DNA of 64,000 nucleotides from Caballeronia hypogeia (GTDB lineage: Bacteria > Pseudomonadota > Gammaproteobacteria > Burkholderiales > Burkholderiaceae): the NCBI RefSeq assembly GCF_001544875.2, contig NZ_FCOA02000001.1, positions 186,001 through 250,000 on the forward strand, read 5' to 3'. Below, in pieces: positions 28,065 through 37,977 of this stretch. A program made the translations under genes and the position numbers. Below the pieces are notes generated by a model, which had not been told where the DNA came from, made no database searches, and saw only the letters and a list, made by a program, of their open reading frames with translations. Every line of letters begins with the position of its first letter. Position 1 is the first letter of the stretch.

Positions 28065-30491
28065 TTAGTTGCGAACCGGCTTGCCGGTCTGCAACATGCC
28101 CATGATTCGCTCCTGCGTCTTCTGCGTGCCGAGCAGTTCGACGAACGCGCGGCGCTCGAGCGCCAGCAGCCATTCCTCGTCGACGAGACTGCCCGCTTCG
28201 ACATCGCCGCCGCACACCGCTTCCGCGATGCGGCTCGCGATCAGGAAATCGTGCTCGCTGATGAAGCGCCCGTCGCGCATGTTGACGAGCGACGCCTTGA
28301 TCGTCGAAATCGCCGAGCGTCCCGCGACCGGAATCTGCTTGGCGCGCAGCGGCGGACGATAACCGGCGTCGGCCAGCGCGCGCGCTTCCCTCTTCGCGAT
28401 GTCGAGCAACTCATGCACGTTGAACACGATGGTGTCCGTCGGCTTCAGATAGCCCATCGCGCGGGCATCGAATGCGGAAGACGAGACTTTCGCCATCGCC
28501 GCATTCTCGAAGGACTTCTGCAGGAACTTGAGCAGGTCGTTCGTCGCGTTGACGGCGCTTGCGGCTTCGGCCGCGCGCAACGCGGCTTCCTTGAGTCCGC
28601 CGCCCGCCGGCACGAGGCCCACGCCAACTTCCACCAGACCGATGTAGCTCTCGACGTGCGCGACCCGCTTCGCCGAGTGCAGCAGCAGCTCGCAGCCGCC
28701 GCCGAGCGCGAGACCCGACACGGCCGCGACCACCGGCACGTTCGCGTATTTCACGCGCATCATGCCTTGCTGGAACTTCCTCACGAACGGCTCGATCCCT
28801 TTCGCGCCGCCCATCATGAACGCGGGCATGGCTTCTTCGAGATTTGCGCCCGCCGAGAACGGACCGCCCGGCGCACCAAGTTGCAGCGACGTCGGTTGCC
28901 AGACGACCACGCCGCGATATTCCTTCTCAGCAAGTTCAATCGCTTGCGTGAGGCCGTCGATCACGCCCGGACCGATGGTGTTCATCTTCGTCTTGAAGCT
29001 GACGATGACGACATCGCCCTGATCGCTGTCGAGCCACGCGCGCACGTTCTCGGTTTCGAACAGCGTCTTGCCGTAGGTCTTCGGATCGGCGCCCGTAACG
29101 CCTTCGAGCGGCGCGCGGAACACCTGCTTCTCGTAGACAGGCAACGTAGAGCGCGGCACGAAGCGTTTGGCCGCCGGCGACCACGAGCCTTCGTTCGTGT
29201 GCACGCCCTTTTCCGCGACGGGACCGTCGAGCACCCACGCGGGCAGCGGCGCTTTCGAGAGCGCCTTGCCTGCTTCGATATCTTCCTGCACCCACTTCGC
29301 GATCTGCTGCCAGCCCGCGGCCTGCCAGCTTTCGAACGGCCCCTGATTCCAGCCGAAGCCCCAGCGAATGGCGAGATCGACGTCGCGCGCGTTGTCGGCG
29401 ATCGATTCGAGATGCACCGCGATGTAATGGAACACGTCGCGGAAGATCGCCCACAGGAATTGCGCCTGCTTGTTGTCGGTCTCGCGCAGGAGCTTGAAGC
29501 GCTCAGCGGGCGGGCGCTTCAGAATGCGACCGATGAGCTCGTCGGCCTTCGCGCCGCCGTCGACGTATTGCGCGGTCTTCGGGTCGAGCACCTTGATCGC
29601 ACGGCCTTCCTTGCGATAGAAACCCGCGCCGCTCTTCTGGCCGAGCGCTCCGTTCCTGACGAGCGCTTCCAGTACCGGCGGCGTCTTGTAGACGGAGAAG
29701 AACGGATCGTCGGGCAGGTTGTCCTGCATCGTTTTGATGACGTGCGCCATCGTGTCGAGACCGACGACATCCGCCGTGCGGAAAGTCGCGGACTTCGCGC
29801 GGCCGAGACGGGAGCCGGTGAGATCGTCGACTTCGTCGAAGCGCAGGCCGAATTTCTCCGCTTCGGCGATCACCGCGAGAATCGAAAACACGCCGACGCG
29901 ATTCGCGATGAAGTTCGGCGTGTCCTTCGCGCGCACGACGCCCTTGCCGATCACGCTCGTCAGAAACGTTTCGAGCTGGTCGAGGATTTGCGGCTGCGTC
30001 GATGCGGTCGGAATCAGCTCGACCAGATGCATGTAGCGCGGCGGATTGAAGAAGTGCACGCCGCAGAAGCGCGCCTTGAGCGCATCGGAGAAGCCGTTCG
30101 ACAGTTCCGTGATCGACAGGCCCGACGTGTTGCTCGCGAAGATAGCGTGCGGCGCGATGTGCGGCGAGACCTTCTTGTAGAGATCATGCTTCCAGTCCAT
30201 GCGCTCGGCGATGGCTTCGATGACAAGATCGCACTCTTTGAGTTTTTCGATGTCGTCGTCGTAGTTCGCGGGCTCGATGTATTGCGCGTCGTCCTTCACG
30301 CCGAAAGGCGCGGGCGACAGCTTCTTCAGATTCTCGATGGCCTTCAGCGCGATGCCGTTCTTCGGACCTTCCTTCGCGGGAAGATCGAACAGCAGGACGG
30401 GCACGCGGGCGTTGATCAAATGCGCGGCGATCTGCGCGCCCATCACGCCCGCGCCGAGCACGGCGACTTTGCGAATGTTGAGGGTGCTCAC
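28065..30491 (-). CDS. 3-hydroxyacyl-CoA dehydrogenase/enoyl-CoA hydratase, FadN-type domain order
   Basis: A bifunctional beta-oxidation enzyme of 808 residues. Domains in order: NAD-binding 3-hydroxyacyl-CoA dehydrogenase (Rossmann motif GAGVMGAQ at about 13-20), the dehydrogenase C-terminal domain with FFNPPRYMHLVELIP, then a crotonase part with GPFSAGANLEE and SGLALGGGCELLLH. The dehydrogenase comes first, the reverse of E. coli FadB and like FadN of Bacillus. The start is GTG 30491, with GGAGG 8-10 bp upstream; the frame is open well beyond it. Second gene of the cluster, 92 bp after the acyl-CoA dehydrogenase. Confidence 0.92.
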   Translation of the reverse strand: MSTLNIRKVAVLGAGVMGAQIAAHLINARVPVLLFDLPAKEGPKNGIALKAIENLKKLSPAPFGVKDDAQYIEPANYDDDIEKLKECDLVIEAIAERMDWKHDLYKKVSPHIAPHAIFASNTSGLSITELSNGFSDALKARFCGVHFFNPPRYMHLVELIPTASTQPQILDQLETFLTSVIGKGVVRAKDTPNFIANRVGVFSILAVIAEAEKFGLRFDEVDDLTGSRLGRAKSATFRTADVVGLDTMAHVIKTMQDNLPDDPFFSVYKTPPVLEALVRNGALGQKSGAGFYRKEGRAIKVLDPKTAQYVDGGAKADELIGRILKRPPAERFKLLRETDNKQAQFLWAIFRDVFHYIAVHLESIADNARDVDLAIRWGFGWNQGPFESWQAAGWQQIAKWVQEDIEAGKALSKAPLPAWVLDGPVAEKGVHTNEGSWSPAAKRFVPRSTLPVYEKQVFRAPLEGVTGADPKTYGKTLFETENVRAWLDSDQGDVVIVSFKTKMNTIGPGVIDGLTQAIELAEKEYRGVVVWQPTSLQLGAPGGPFSAGANLEEAMPAFMMGGAKGIEPFVRKFQQGMMRVKYANVPVVAAVSGLALGGGCELLLHSAKRVAHVESYIGLVEVGVGLVPAGGGLKEAALRAAEAASAVNATNDLLKFLQKSFENAAMAKVSSSAFDARAMGYLKPTDTIVFNVHELLDIAKREARALADAGYRPPLRAKQIPVAGRSAISTIKASLVNMRDGRFISEHDFLIASRIAEAVCGGDVEAGSLVDEEWLLALERRAFVELLGTQKTQERIMGMLQTGKPVRN

Positions 30492-30583
30492 GGGTAAGCC
30501 TCCGGGATTACGGGTTTGCTTCGAGGAATGAGAGTGGATGCGCGCCTCGTTCTGCCGAAAACGCGGCGCGCGATAAGGCTCGC

Positions 30584-32371
30584 TCAGAACAGAGCTTCGT
30601 CGTAGTCCATCATCGGCTTCGCGCCGGCGCGCGCGGCGCGGATGGTCGACGCCGTTTCCGGCAGCAGCTTGGCGAAGTAGAAACGCGCGGTGGCGAGCTT
30701 GGCCTTGTAAAAGGCGTCGCCAGAAGCGGCGTTGTCCAGCGCGACGCGCGCCATGCGGGCCCAGAAGTACGAGAACACCAGATGACCGACCGTACGCAGA
30801 TAAGGCACGGCCGCGGCGCCCACCTCGTCGGGATTCTGCATGGCCTTCATGCCGATCTCCATCGTGAGCTTCTGCACCTTGTCGCCGATATCCGCGAGCG
30901 GATTGACGAACTCCTGCATCTCCGGCTTCACGCCCTCGGCTTCGACGAACTCCGCAACCATCTTGCCGAAGCGCTTCAGCTTCGCACCCATGTCGCCAAG
31001 AATCTTGCGCCCGAGCAGATCCAGCGCCTGAATCGAATTCGTGCCCTCGTAGATCATGTTGATGCGCGCATCGCGGACGTATTGCTCCATGCCCCATTCG
31101 GAGATGAAGCCGTGACCGCCATAGATCTGCATCGCCATGTTGGTGCCTTCGAACGCGTTGTCCGTAAGGAACGCCTTGATGACCGGCGTGAGCAGCGCGA
31201 CAAAATCGGCGGCTTCGGCGCGCACTGCCTCATCCGCGTGGGACAACTCCTTGTCGATATTCAACGCCGCCCAGTACGCGAACGCGCGGCCCGCTTCGGC
31301 GTAGGCCTTCTGCGTAAGCAACATGCGACGCACATCCGGATGCACGATGATCGGATCGGCTGCCTTCTCCGGCGCTTTCGGACCGGTGAGGGAGCGCATC
31401 TGCAGGCGCTCCTTCGCGTAGACGAGCGAGTTCTGATAGGCGACTTCGGTGAGACCGAGACCCTGCATGCCCACGCCCAGGCGCGCCGCGTTCATCATGA
31501 CGAACATCGCGTTCAAGCCCTTGTTCGCCTCGCCGACGAGCCAGCCCTTCGCGCCATCCAGGTTCATTACGCAGGTCGCGTTGCCGTGAATGCCCATCTT
31601 GTGTTCGATCGAACCGCACTTGATGCCGTTGCGCTCGCCCGGCGCACCGTTCGCGTCCGGCACGAACTTCGGCACGATGAAGAGGGAGATGCCCTTGGTG
31701 CCCATCGGCGCGCCCGGCAGACGCGCGAGCACCAGATGGACGATGTTCTCCGCCATGTCGTGCTCGCCGCTCGAGATGAAGATCTTCGTGCCGGTGAGCG
31801 CGTAGGACCCGTCGGAATTCGGCTCGGCCTTCGTGCGCAGAATGCCCAGGTCCGTACCGCAATGCGGTTCGGTCAGACACATCGTGCCGGTCCACTCGCC
31901 CGAGACGAGCTTGGACAGATACGTCGACTTCTGCTCCGGCGTGCCGTGCGCGTGCAGGCATTCGTAGGCGCCGTGCGAGAGGCCCGGATACATCGTCCAG
32001 GCCTGACTCGCGGAGTTGAGCATTTCGTAGAGGGCGTTGTTCACGAACGCGGGCAAACCCTGGCCGCCGTACTCGGGATCGCAGCCGAGCGCGGGCCAGC
32101 CCGCATCGATGTACTGGCGATATGCATCCTTGAAGCCGGCGGGCGTCTTCACGACGCCGCCGCCCTCGTAAGTGCAGCCTTCGCGATCGCCGCTCTGATT
32201 GAGCGGGAACACGACTTCGGAGCAGAACTTGCCGGCTTCCTCGAGCACCTGATTGATGGTGTTGGCGTCGAGGTCGGCATGCTTCGGCATGCTCTTCAAT
32301 TCAGCTTCCACGTTCAGCAGTTCGTGCAGCACGAACTGCATGTCGCGAAGGGGGGCGGCGTACTGTCCCAT
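30584..32371 (-). CDS. Acyl-CoA dehydrogenase (long form)
   Basis: A flavoprotein of 595 residues that makes the first double bond in fatty acyl-CoA. Motifs are MCLTEPHCGTDLG (FAD-binding), GTKIFISSGEHDM and, near residue 440, MIYEGTNSIQALDLLGRK, whose glutamate is the probable catalytic base. The extra C-terminal domain (about 150 residues beyond the classical 380-residue form) is typical of the FadE-like proteins of Burkholderiaceae. First structural gene of the cluster. It follows the TetR gene by 66 bp and may share its promoter. Confidence 0.93.
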   Translation of the reverse strand: MGQYAAPLRDMQFVLHELLNVEAELKSMPKHADLDANTINQVLEEAGKFCSEVVFPLNQSGDREGCTYEGGGVVKTPAGFKDAYRQYIDAGWPALGCDPEYGGQGLPAFVNNALYEMLNSASQAWTMYPGLSHGAYECLHAHGTPEQKSTYLSKLVSGEWTGTMCLTEPHCGTDLGILRTKAEPNSDGSYALTGTKIFISSGEHDMAENIVHLVLARLPGAPMGTKGISLFIVPKFVPDANGAPGERNGIKCGSIEHKMGIHGNATCVMNLDGAKGWLVGEANKGLNAMFVMMNAARLGVGMQGLGLTEVAYQNSLVYAKERLQMRSLTGPKAPEKAADPIIVHPDVRRMLLTQKAYAEAGRAFAYWAALNIDKELSHADEAVRAEAADFVALLTPVIKAFLTDNAFEGTNMAMQIYGGHGFISEWGMEQYVRDARINMIYEGTNSIQALDLLGRKILGDMGAKLKRFGKMVAEFVEAEGVKPEMQEFVNPLADIGDKVQKLTMEIGMKAMQNPDEVGAAAVPYLRTVGHLVFSYFWARMARVALDNAASGDAFYKAKLATARFYFAKLLPETASTIRAARAGAKPMMDYDEALF

Positions 32372-32437
32372 GAGTCTCTCCAGTTTCCTCAGGCTTCTTG
32401 TCTGCGCCGCCGAACCACCCTCTCGATTCGAACGGCG

Positions 32438-33112
32438 CTACCGACTGTCGGTTTGGTGCGATGTCAAATTCGCCGCCGTCGCGCTCGCGCCCGGTTCGAT
32501 CACCGGAGACCCGTTCGCGTGCGGCGTCTGATAAGACACGATCGTCTTTTCCAGCGCGTCCCGCATCAGTTGCACGGCCTCCGGCAGATGCAGGAAGCGC
32601 GCGTCGTGATGCAGGCCGAGCGTGAAGCTGTACAACTCGAAAAGCATCAGATGCGGATCGGTTTCCGGCTTCAGATGCCCTTCGTCCTTCGACTGGCGAA
32701 TGGCGCGCAACAGCGCCTCGCGCCACATGCTCACGCTGTGCACGAGCTGCTCGCGCACGGCGCTGGCGGCGCGGTCGTCGTACTCGACCGCGCCGCTGAT
32801 ATAGATGCAACCCGTGGTCACTTCCTGGATGCGCTTCTCCATCCAGCGATTCATCATCCCGCGCAATCGCGGCAGGCCGCGTGCTTCGCGCAGGCTCGGG
32901 AAGAACACTTCATCCTCGAAGCGTCGGTGGTACTCGCGCACCACTTCCACCTGCAAATCCTCGCGCGACCCGAAATGCGCAAACACACCGCTTTTGCTCA
33001 TCTGCATTCGTTCGGCCAGCAGGCCGATCGTCAGCCCTTCCAGCCCGTCCCGACTTGCCAACTCCAGCGCTGCGTCGAGAATCGCGGCCCGCGTCTGTTC
33101 GCCTTTTCGCAT
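32438..33112 (-). CDS. TetR family transcriptional regulator of the beta-oxidation cluster
   Basis: A TetR repressor of 224 residues. The N-terminal helix-turn-helix is TRAAILDAALELASRDGLE followed by LTIGLLAERMQMSKSGVFAHFGSRED; the C-terminal ligand domain is variable. It precedes the acyl-CoA dehydrogenase on the same strand, as in fatty-acid repressors that respond to acyl-CoA. A perfect 12-bp palindrome GAACGGCCGTTC lies 36 bp upstream of its start. The frame opens 31 codons earlier, but ATG 33112 is where TetR similarity begins. Confidence 0.9.
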   Translation of the reverse strand: MRKGEQTRAAILDAALELASRDGLEGLTIGLLAERMQMSKSGVFAHFGSREDLQVEVVREYHRRFEDEVFFPSLREARGLPRLRGMMNRWMEKRIQEVTTGCIYISGAVEYDDRAASAVREQLVHSVSMWREALLRAIRQSKDEGHLKPETDPHLMLFELYSFTLGLHHDARFLHLPEAVQLMRDALEKTIVSYQTPHANGSPVIEPGASATAANLTSHQTDSR

Positions 33113-33122
33113 GATGTCCCTA

Positions 33123-33159
33123 CCGTTCTTATGTGACCCGTAAAATCGAACGGCCGTTC
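33123..33159. promoter_or_regulatory. Candidate TetR operator
   Basis: The palindrome GAACGGCCGTTC occupies 33148-33159 and a further half-site CCGTTC lies at 33123-33128, both between the TetR start and its probable promoter. Position and symmetry suit autoregulation. The rest of the 272-bp gap to the cardiolipin synthase gene has no other recognisable feature and is AT-richer than the flanks. Confidence 0.6.
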
Positions 33160-33384
33160 TATTATTGTGGCCGAACGCTGGTGTTACAAGCAAATTTTTA
33201 GACACGCATTTCTAAAAACGCCAGGACTTGTCAATAGGATAAATCTCAACATTGTCCGAGCTCATTGTCGCGTTTTATGTACAGACTGCCTGTAAGTGAC
33301 TGCCCGAGTTCCCAGTTGATGGGAAGTTTTGTCTTCGGCCAGTCATCACTCAGTATTTTTGCGCAATCAATGCCAAATAGCAGG

Positions 33385-34680
33385 CTAATCGTACTGGCCG
33401 ATTGTGATTACCTTCATCATCACGCGATATGTGTTATATGCGAGCCAATTAAGCGCCCGCTCCGTAATAGGTCGTGATGCGAAATGTTTTTCGTCAATGG
33501 GACGGCCTTCGTCAAAGGCCTGAAGAATGGCGTCGTGCAGAGCGGCGATCTCGCGATGATTGACGAGCACCATGTTTGCCTCGTTGTTCAGCACGAGCGA
33601 AAGCGCGTCGAGGTTCGACGACCCGATCGTGGCCCAGTCCGCATCCACGACCGCGACCTTGCCGTGGAGCATCGTCTTCTCGTATTCCGCGATCCGCACG
33701 CCGTGCTTGAGCAGGTTGCCGTACAGGAACGGCGTCGCGTAGTCCAAAGCTACGAATTCCTTACGACCGATCACGAGCGACACGCGTACGCCGCGCTCGG
33801 CCGCCTTGACGAGCGCGCGCCGCAGCTTGCGGCCCGGCATGAAGTAAGGATTGGCCAGCAGCACTTCGCTCTCGGCGTGGGCAATTGCCCGCAAATACGC
33901 CTTTTCGATGGCGCGGCGATTCAGCAGATTGTCGCGCGCGACAAACGCGACGCACGGCCGGTCGACCGCGTGAATCTCGCCGAGGCGCGCCCGGCGTCGC
34001 GCCAGCATCGCGCGGCGGGTATTCCAGCGGCCCGGTGTGCGATCGCTTTCCCGCGGCTCGCAATTTGCCTGCGACTGCGAAGCTTTGCGCGGCTTCATGC
34101 CGAGCCGGATGCGCTGCCATTGCAGGTCGAAGGCCTCACGCACGTCGCGCACGACGGGACCTTGCGCCTCCATCGCGAAATCCCAGCGCGGCCGTTCGAG
34201 ACGCGTGCCGTTCTGATCGTAGTCGTCGACGATATTGATGCCGCCGCAAAACGCGTAGGTGCCGTCGATCAGCGCGAGCTTGCGATGCGTGCGCGACCAG
34301 CCGAACGGCCCGAACAGCAGATGCGGGTTGTAGATGCGATGCTCGACGCCGCGCTCCTGCCAGAGCTTGAACATGGGCAGATTGCTTTCGGTGCCGATGC
34401 CGTCCGTGATCACGCGCACCTCGACGCCGCGTTCGGCGGCGCGCACGAGCGCATCGGAGACGGCGCGGCCGATGTCATCGTTGGCGAAGATGTAGGTTTC
34501 GAGCGATACCGACTCGCGCGCATTGTCGATCCGTTCGATCAGCGCCGGGAAGAACTGCACGCCGCCCTTGAACAGCCGCACCTCGTTGCCGGCCGTGAAG
34601 CACAGGCGCGGCGGGCGACGGCCGGAGAACATCGCCTGGCGCAGGCGCTTGAAACTGCGTCGCGGGCGCACACCGATCAT
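33385..34680 (-). CDS. clsB: Cardiolipin synthase B
   Basis: A phospholipase D superfamily enzyme of 431 residues making cardiolipin at the inner membrane. It has two HKD motifs: RTHRKLALIDGTYAFCGG in the N-terminal half and LHGKVAVVDADWATIGSSNLD in the C-terminal half. The absence of N-terminal membrane helices points to ClsB rather than ClsA. An arginine-rich insertion (about 205-240) separates the halves. The start overlaps the nudB stop by 4 bp (ATGA). Confidence 0.9.
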   Translation of the reverse strand: MIGVRPRRSFKRLRQAMFSGRRPPRLCFTAGNEVRLFKGGVQFFPALIERIDNARESVSLETYIFANDDIGRAVSDALVRAAERGVEVRVITDGIGTESNLPMFKLWQERGVEHRIYNPHLLFGPFGWSRTHRKLALIDGTYAFCGGINIVDDYDQNGTRLERPRWDFAMEAQGPVVRDVREAFDLQWQRIRLGMKPRKASQSQANCEPRESDRTPGRWNTRRAMLARRRARLGEIHAVDRPCVAFVARDNLLNRRAIEKAYLRAIAHAESEVLLANPYFMPGRKLRRALVKAAERGVRVSLVIGRKEFVALDYATPFLYGNLLKHGVRIAEYEKTMLHGKVAVVDADWATIGSSNLDALSLVLNNEANMVLVNHREIAALHDAILQAFDEGRPIDEKHFASRPITERALNWLAYNTYRVMMKVITIGQYD

Positions 34681-35153
34681 CGGTTATGCGCCGCGAGGCG
34701 CTCGGGCAATTGCAGGATCGCTTCCCGGTTCGACCATGAGAAGCACCGGTCGGCGGCCTCGCGAAACGGCAGCCACAGGTGCGCAGTGTGTTCGCGCGGC
34801 GCGAGTGTCACTTCCAGACAATGCGGCACCAGCAGGCTGAACTGGTGTTCGGTGTTGTGCACGACACCTTCCGCATAGCGATGCCGCCACTGCGGATAGA
34901 TCTCGTACTGGATGCTGTGATGCCAGTCGAGCAGCGCACGCTGCGGAACGAGCGCGCTGCCGATCACGATACCGGTTTCTTCCTGCACCTCGCGCGCGGC
35001 GGTCTCGGCAAACGGCTCGTCGGTGCGGTCTTTCGAGCCCGTCACCGATTGCCAGAAGCCCTTGTGATCCGCCCGTTCGATGATGAGCACATCCAGCTCC
35101 GGCGTATGAATGACGACGAGCACGGATTCGGGGATCTTGGGCGGCTTCTGCAT
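34677..35153 (-). CDS. nudB: Dihydroneopterin triphosphate diphosphatase
   Basis: A Nudix hydrolase of 158 residues of the folate pathway, removing pyrophosphate from dihydroneopterin triphosphate. The Nudix box is GSKDRTDEPFAETAAREVQEETGI (start near residue 39), with the REVQEETG core intact. The N-terminal PESVLVVIHTPELDVLIIERAD matches NudB of betaproteobacteria. It overlaps clsB and begins 111 bp downstream of aspS, with a terminator in between. Confidence 0.92.
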   Translation of the reverse strand: MQKPPKIPESVLVVIHTPELDVLIIERADHKGFWQSVTGSKDRTDEPFAETAAREVQEETGIVIGSALVPQRALLDWHHSIQYEIYPQWRHRYAEGVVHNTEHQFSLLVPHCLEVTLAPREHTAHLWLPFREAADRCFSWSNREAILQLPERLAAHNR

Positions 35154-35213
35154 GACGTTTTGAACGTGCGTTTCTTTATATGTCCTCTTCGCAAAGACTG
35201 TACCGTAAAAAAC

Positions 35214-35240
35214 GAAAAAGGCGCACTCGGCGCCTTTTTC
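35214..35240. terminator. Terminator between aspS and nudB
   Basis: A perfect 11-bp stem GAAAAAGGCGC with GCGCCTTTTTC and a 5-nt loop lies 24 bp after the aspS stop. Built-in A and T runs allow activity in both directions, but only minus-strand genes flank it. Confidence 0.88.
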
Positions 35241-35263
35241 ATCACTACGACCACTGATGATGC

Positions 35264-37066
35264 TTAATGCGTCTTCTGTTCCGGCTGACGCAGACGGATG
35301 TGCAGCTCACGCAGTTGGCGCTCGTCGACTTCGCTCGGCGCCTGCGTGAGCAGGTCCTGCGCGCGCTGCGTCTTCGGGAACGCGATGGTGTCGCGAATCG
35401 AATCCGCGCCGGACATCAGCGTGACGACGCGGTCCAGACCGAACGCGATACCGCCGTGCGGCGGCGCGCCGTACTGAAGCGCGTCGAGCAGGAAGCCGAA
35501 CTTGAGACGTGCTTCCTCGGCGCCGATCTTCAGCGCGCGGAACACCTTGCTCTGCACGTCTTCCTGGAAGATACGCACCGAACCGCCACCGATTTCCCAG
35601 CCGTTCAGCACCATGTCGTATGCCTTCGCGAGGCAGCGGCCCGGATCGGTTTCGAGATATTCGAGGTGCTCGTCCTTCGGGCTCGTGAACGGGTGATGCG
35701 CGGCGACGTAGCGGTTCTCTTCCTCGTCGTATTCGAACATCGGGAAGTCGATAACCCACAACGGCTTCCAGCCGGTTTCGAGCAGGCCGTTCGCCTTGCC
35801 GAATTCTGAATGACCGATCTTCAGACGCAACGCGCCCAGACTGTCGTTCACGACCTTCGCGCGATCCGCCGCGAAGAAGATGATGTCGCCGTCTTCCGCC
35901 GCCGTGCGCTCCATGATGGCTGCGAGCGCCGCGTCATGCAGGTTCTTGACGATCGGACTTTGCAGGCCGTCGCGGCCGCGGGTCTTGTCGTTGACCTTGA
36001 TCCACGCCAGGCCCTTCGCGCCGTAGATACGCACGAATTCCGTGTACCCGTCGATATCGCCGCGCGAAAGCTCGCCGCCCTTCGGCACGCGCAGCGCCGC
36101 AACACGGCCGTCCTTCGAGTTGGCCGGCATGCTGAACACCTTGAAGTCGACGTCTTTCATGGCATCGGTCAGGTCGGCGAATTCGAGCTTCACGCGCAGG
36201 TCCGGCTTGTCCGAACCGAAACGGCGCATCGCTTCCGAGTACAGCATGACCGGGAATTTCGCCGGCAGCGTGACGTCCATCGTCTCCTTGAAGACGTGCT
36301 GGATCATCGCTTCGAACAGATCGCGGATTTCCTGCTCGGTGAGGAACGAGGTTTCGCAGTCGATCTGCGTGAATTCCGGCTGACGGTCGGCGCGCAGGTC
36401 TTCGTCGCGGAAGCACTTGGTGATCTGGTAGTAACGGTCGAAGTTCGCGACCATCAGCAATTGCTTGAACAACTGCGGCGACTGCGGCAGCGCGAAGAAT
36501 TGGCCCGCGTTCACGCGCGACGGCACGAGGTAGTCGCGCGCGCCTTCCGGCGTGCTCTTGGTCAACATCGGCGTTTCGATGTCGATGAAGCCTTGCGCGT
36601 CGAGATACTTGCGCACTTCCATCGCCACGCGATAGCGCAGGCGCAGATTCTTCTGCATCTGCGGGCGGCGCAGGTCGAGCACGCGATGCGTGAGGCGCGT
36701 GGTTTCGGAGAGGTTGTCGTCGTCGAGCTGGAACGGCGGCGTCACCGACGCATTCAGCACCACGAGTTCATGGCACAGCACTTCGATCTTGCCGCTCGTG
36801 AGGTTCGCGTTGACCGTGCCTTCCGGCCGGTTGCGCACGACGCCCTTCACCTGCACGCAGAACTCGTTGCGCACGCCTTCGGCCACCTTGAACATCTCGG
36901 CGCGGTCCGGATCGCAGACGACCTGAACGAGCCCTTCGCGATCGCGCAGGTCGATGAAGATAACGCCACCGTGATCGCGGCGGCGATGCACCCAGCCGCA
37001 CAGCGAGACGGTTTCGCCCAGTCGGGCCTCGGTCACCAGACCGCAGTATTCAGATCGCATCGACAT
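35264..37066 (-). CDS. aspS: Aspartate--tRNA ligase (possibly Asp/Asn non-discriminating)
   Basis: A class II synthetase of 600 residues charging tRNA(Asp). The N-terminal OB-fold anticodon domain covers about 1-110. Motif 2 includes [20 protein letters not shown] and motif 3 [13 protein letters not shown]; the bacterial GAD insertion lies between about 300 and 420. Many betaproteobacteria lack asparaginyl-tRNA synthetase and use a non-discriminating AspRS with GatCAB; that cannot be decided from this window. Upstream neighbour is the DUF502 gene, 92 bp away. Confidence 0.96.
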   Translation of the reverse strand: MSMRSEYCGLVTEARLGETVSLCGWVHRRRDHGGVIFIDLRDREGLVQVVCDPDRAEMFKVAEGVRNEFCVQVKGVVRNRPEGTVNANLTSGKIEVLCHELVVLNASVTPPFQLDDDNLSETTRLTHRVLDLRRPQMQKNLRLRYRVAMEVRKYLDAQGFIDIETPMLTKSTPEGARDYLVPSRVNAGQFFALPQSPQLFKQLLMVANFDRYYQITKCFRDEDLRADRQPEFTQIDCETSFLTEQEIRDLFEAMIQHVFKETMDVTLPAKFPVMLYSEAMRRFGSDKPDLRVKLEFADLTDAMKDVDFKVFSMPANSKDGRVAALRVPKGGELSRGDIDGYTEFVRIYGAKGLAWIKVNDKTRGRDGLQSPIVKNLHDAALAAIMERTAAEDGDIIFFAADRAKVVNDSLGALRLKIGHSEFGKANGLLETGWKPLWVIDFPMFEYDEEENRYVAAHHPFTSPKDEHLEYLETDPGRCLAKAYDMVLNGWEIGGGSVRIFQEDVQSKVFRALKIGAEEARLKFGFLLDALQYGAPPHGGIAFGLDRVVTLMSGADSIRDTIAFPKTQRAQDLLTQAPSEVDERQLRELHIRLRQPEQKTH

Positions 37067-37158
37067 GATGTTGTGTCTTTCGTTGTTCGTTAATCAACGG
37101 CTCGCGCGTTCGGGTCAAGCTCTGCATTCGGCTGACTCTCGGCTCGCGCGCGCCGGCA

Positions 37159-37821
37159 TTACATCGGCGGCTCGGTGGGGCGGCGGGCGGGCGCAACCGG
37201 CGCCGGCGCGCTAGGCGCGGGGGCTACCACGCCCATCGAGACGATGTACTTCAGTGCGGCGTCGACGGTCATGTCCAGTTCGACGACTTCGCTTTTCGGC
37301 ATCATCAGAAAGAAGCCGGACGTTGGGTTCGGCGTCGTCGGCACGTAGACGCTCACGTGCTCCTCGTCGAGGTGATTCAGCACGTCGCCGCCCGGAATGC
37401 CCGTCAGAAAGCCGATGGTGTACGAACCCTTGCGCGGATATTCGATCAGCAGCGCCTTGCGGAACGCGTTGCCGCTCGACGACAGCAGCGTGTCCGACAC
37501 CTGCTTCACGCTCGTGTAAAGCGGACCGACTACCGGAATATGACGCAGGATCGCGTCCCACCACGTGACGAGCTTCTGGCCGACGAAGTTCTGCGTCAGC
37601 AGCCCGACGATGAAAATGAACGCCAGCGTCAGCAACGCGCCCACGCCCGGCAGATGGAACCCGACGATGCGCTCCGGCTGCCACGACTGCGGCAACAGGA
37701 GCAGGGTCTGATCCATGGTGCCAATCACGAGCCCGAGCACCCACAGGGTGATCGCGAGCGGCACCAGCACGAGCAGGCCGGTAAGAAACACGGATTTCAG
37801 CGTAGTCTTTTTCGTCGTCAT
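37159..37821 (-). CDS. DUF502 family membrane protein
   Basis: A 220-residue inner-membrane protein with two hydrophobic helices (about 10-32 and 60-82) and a cytoplasmic part with IPVVGPLYTSVKQVSDT, the DUF502 signature. The function is unknown. The C-terminus (from about 200) is a Pro-Ala-rich tail. The gene lies between fmdB (157 bp upstream) and aspS, an order common in Burkholderiaceae, but no functional link is established. Confidence 0.88.
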   Translation of the reverse strand: MTTKKTTLKSVFLTGLLVLVPLAITLWVLGLVIGTMDQTLLLLPQSWQPERIVGFHLPGVGALLTLAFIFIVGLLTQNFVGQKLVTWWDAILRHIPVVGPLYTSVKQVSDTLLSSSGNAFRKALLIEYPRKGSYTIGFLTGIPGGDVLNHLDEEHVSVYVPTTPNPTSGFFLMMPKSEVVELDMTVDAALKYIVSMGVVAPAPSAPAPVAPARRPTEPPM

Positions 37822-37977
37822 TTACACGGAGCGAAGGCTGCGCCGGTTCTCTGAAGGCATGGGAGATTCGGCTCGGCAGGCGGGCCGCGCTCGCTCGAGC
37901 GCGGTCGACGTGGTCAATTGCGTGGCATACGGCCCGGCCGGCGCCGCAATGGCGTCGACCGCGTACATCTCGCGCGT

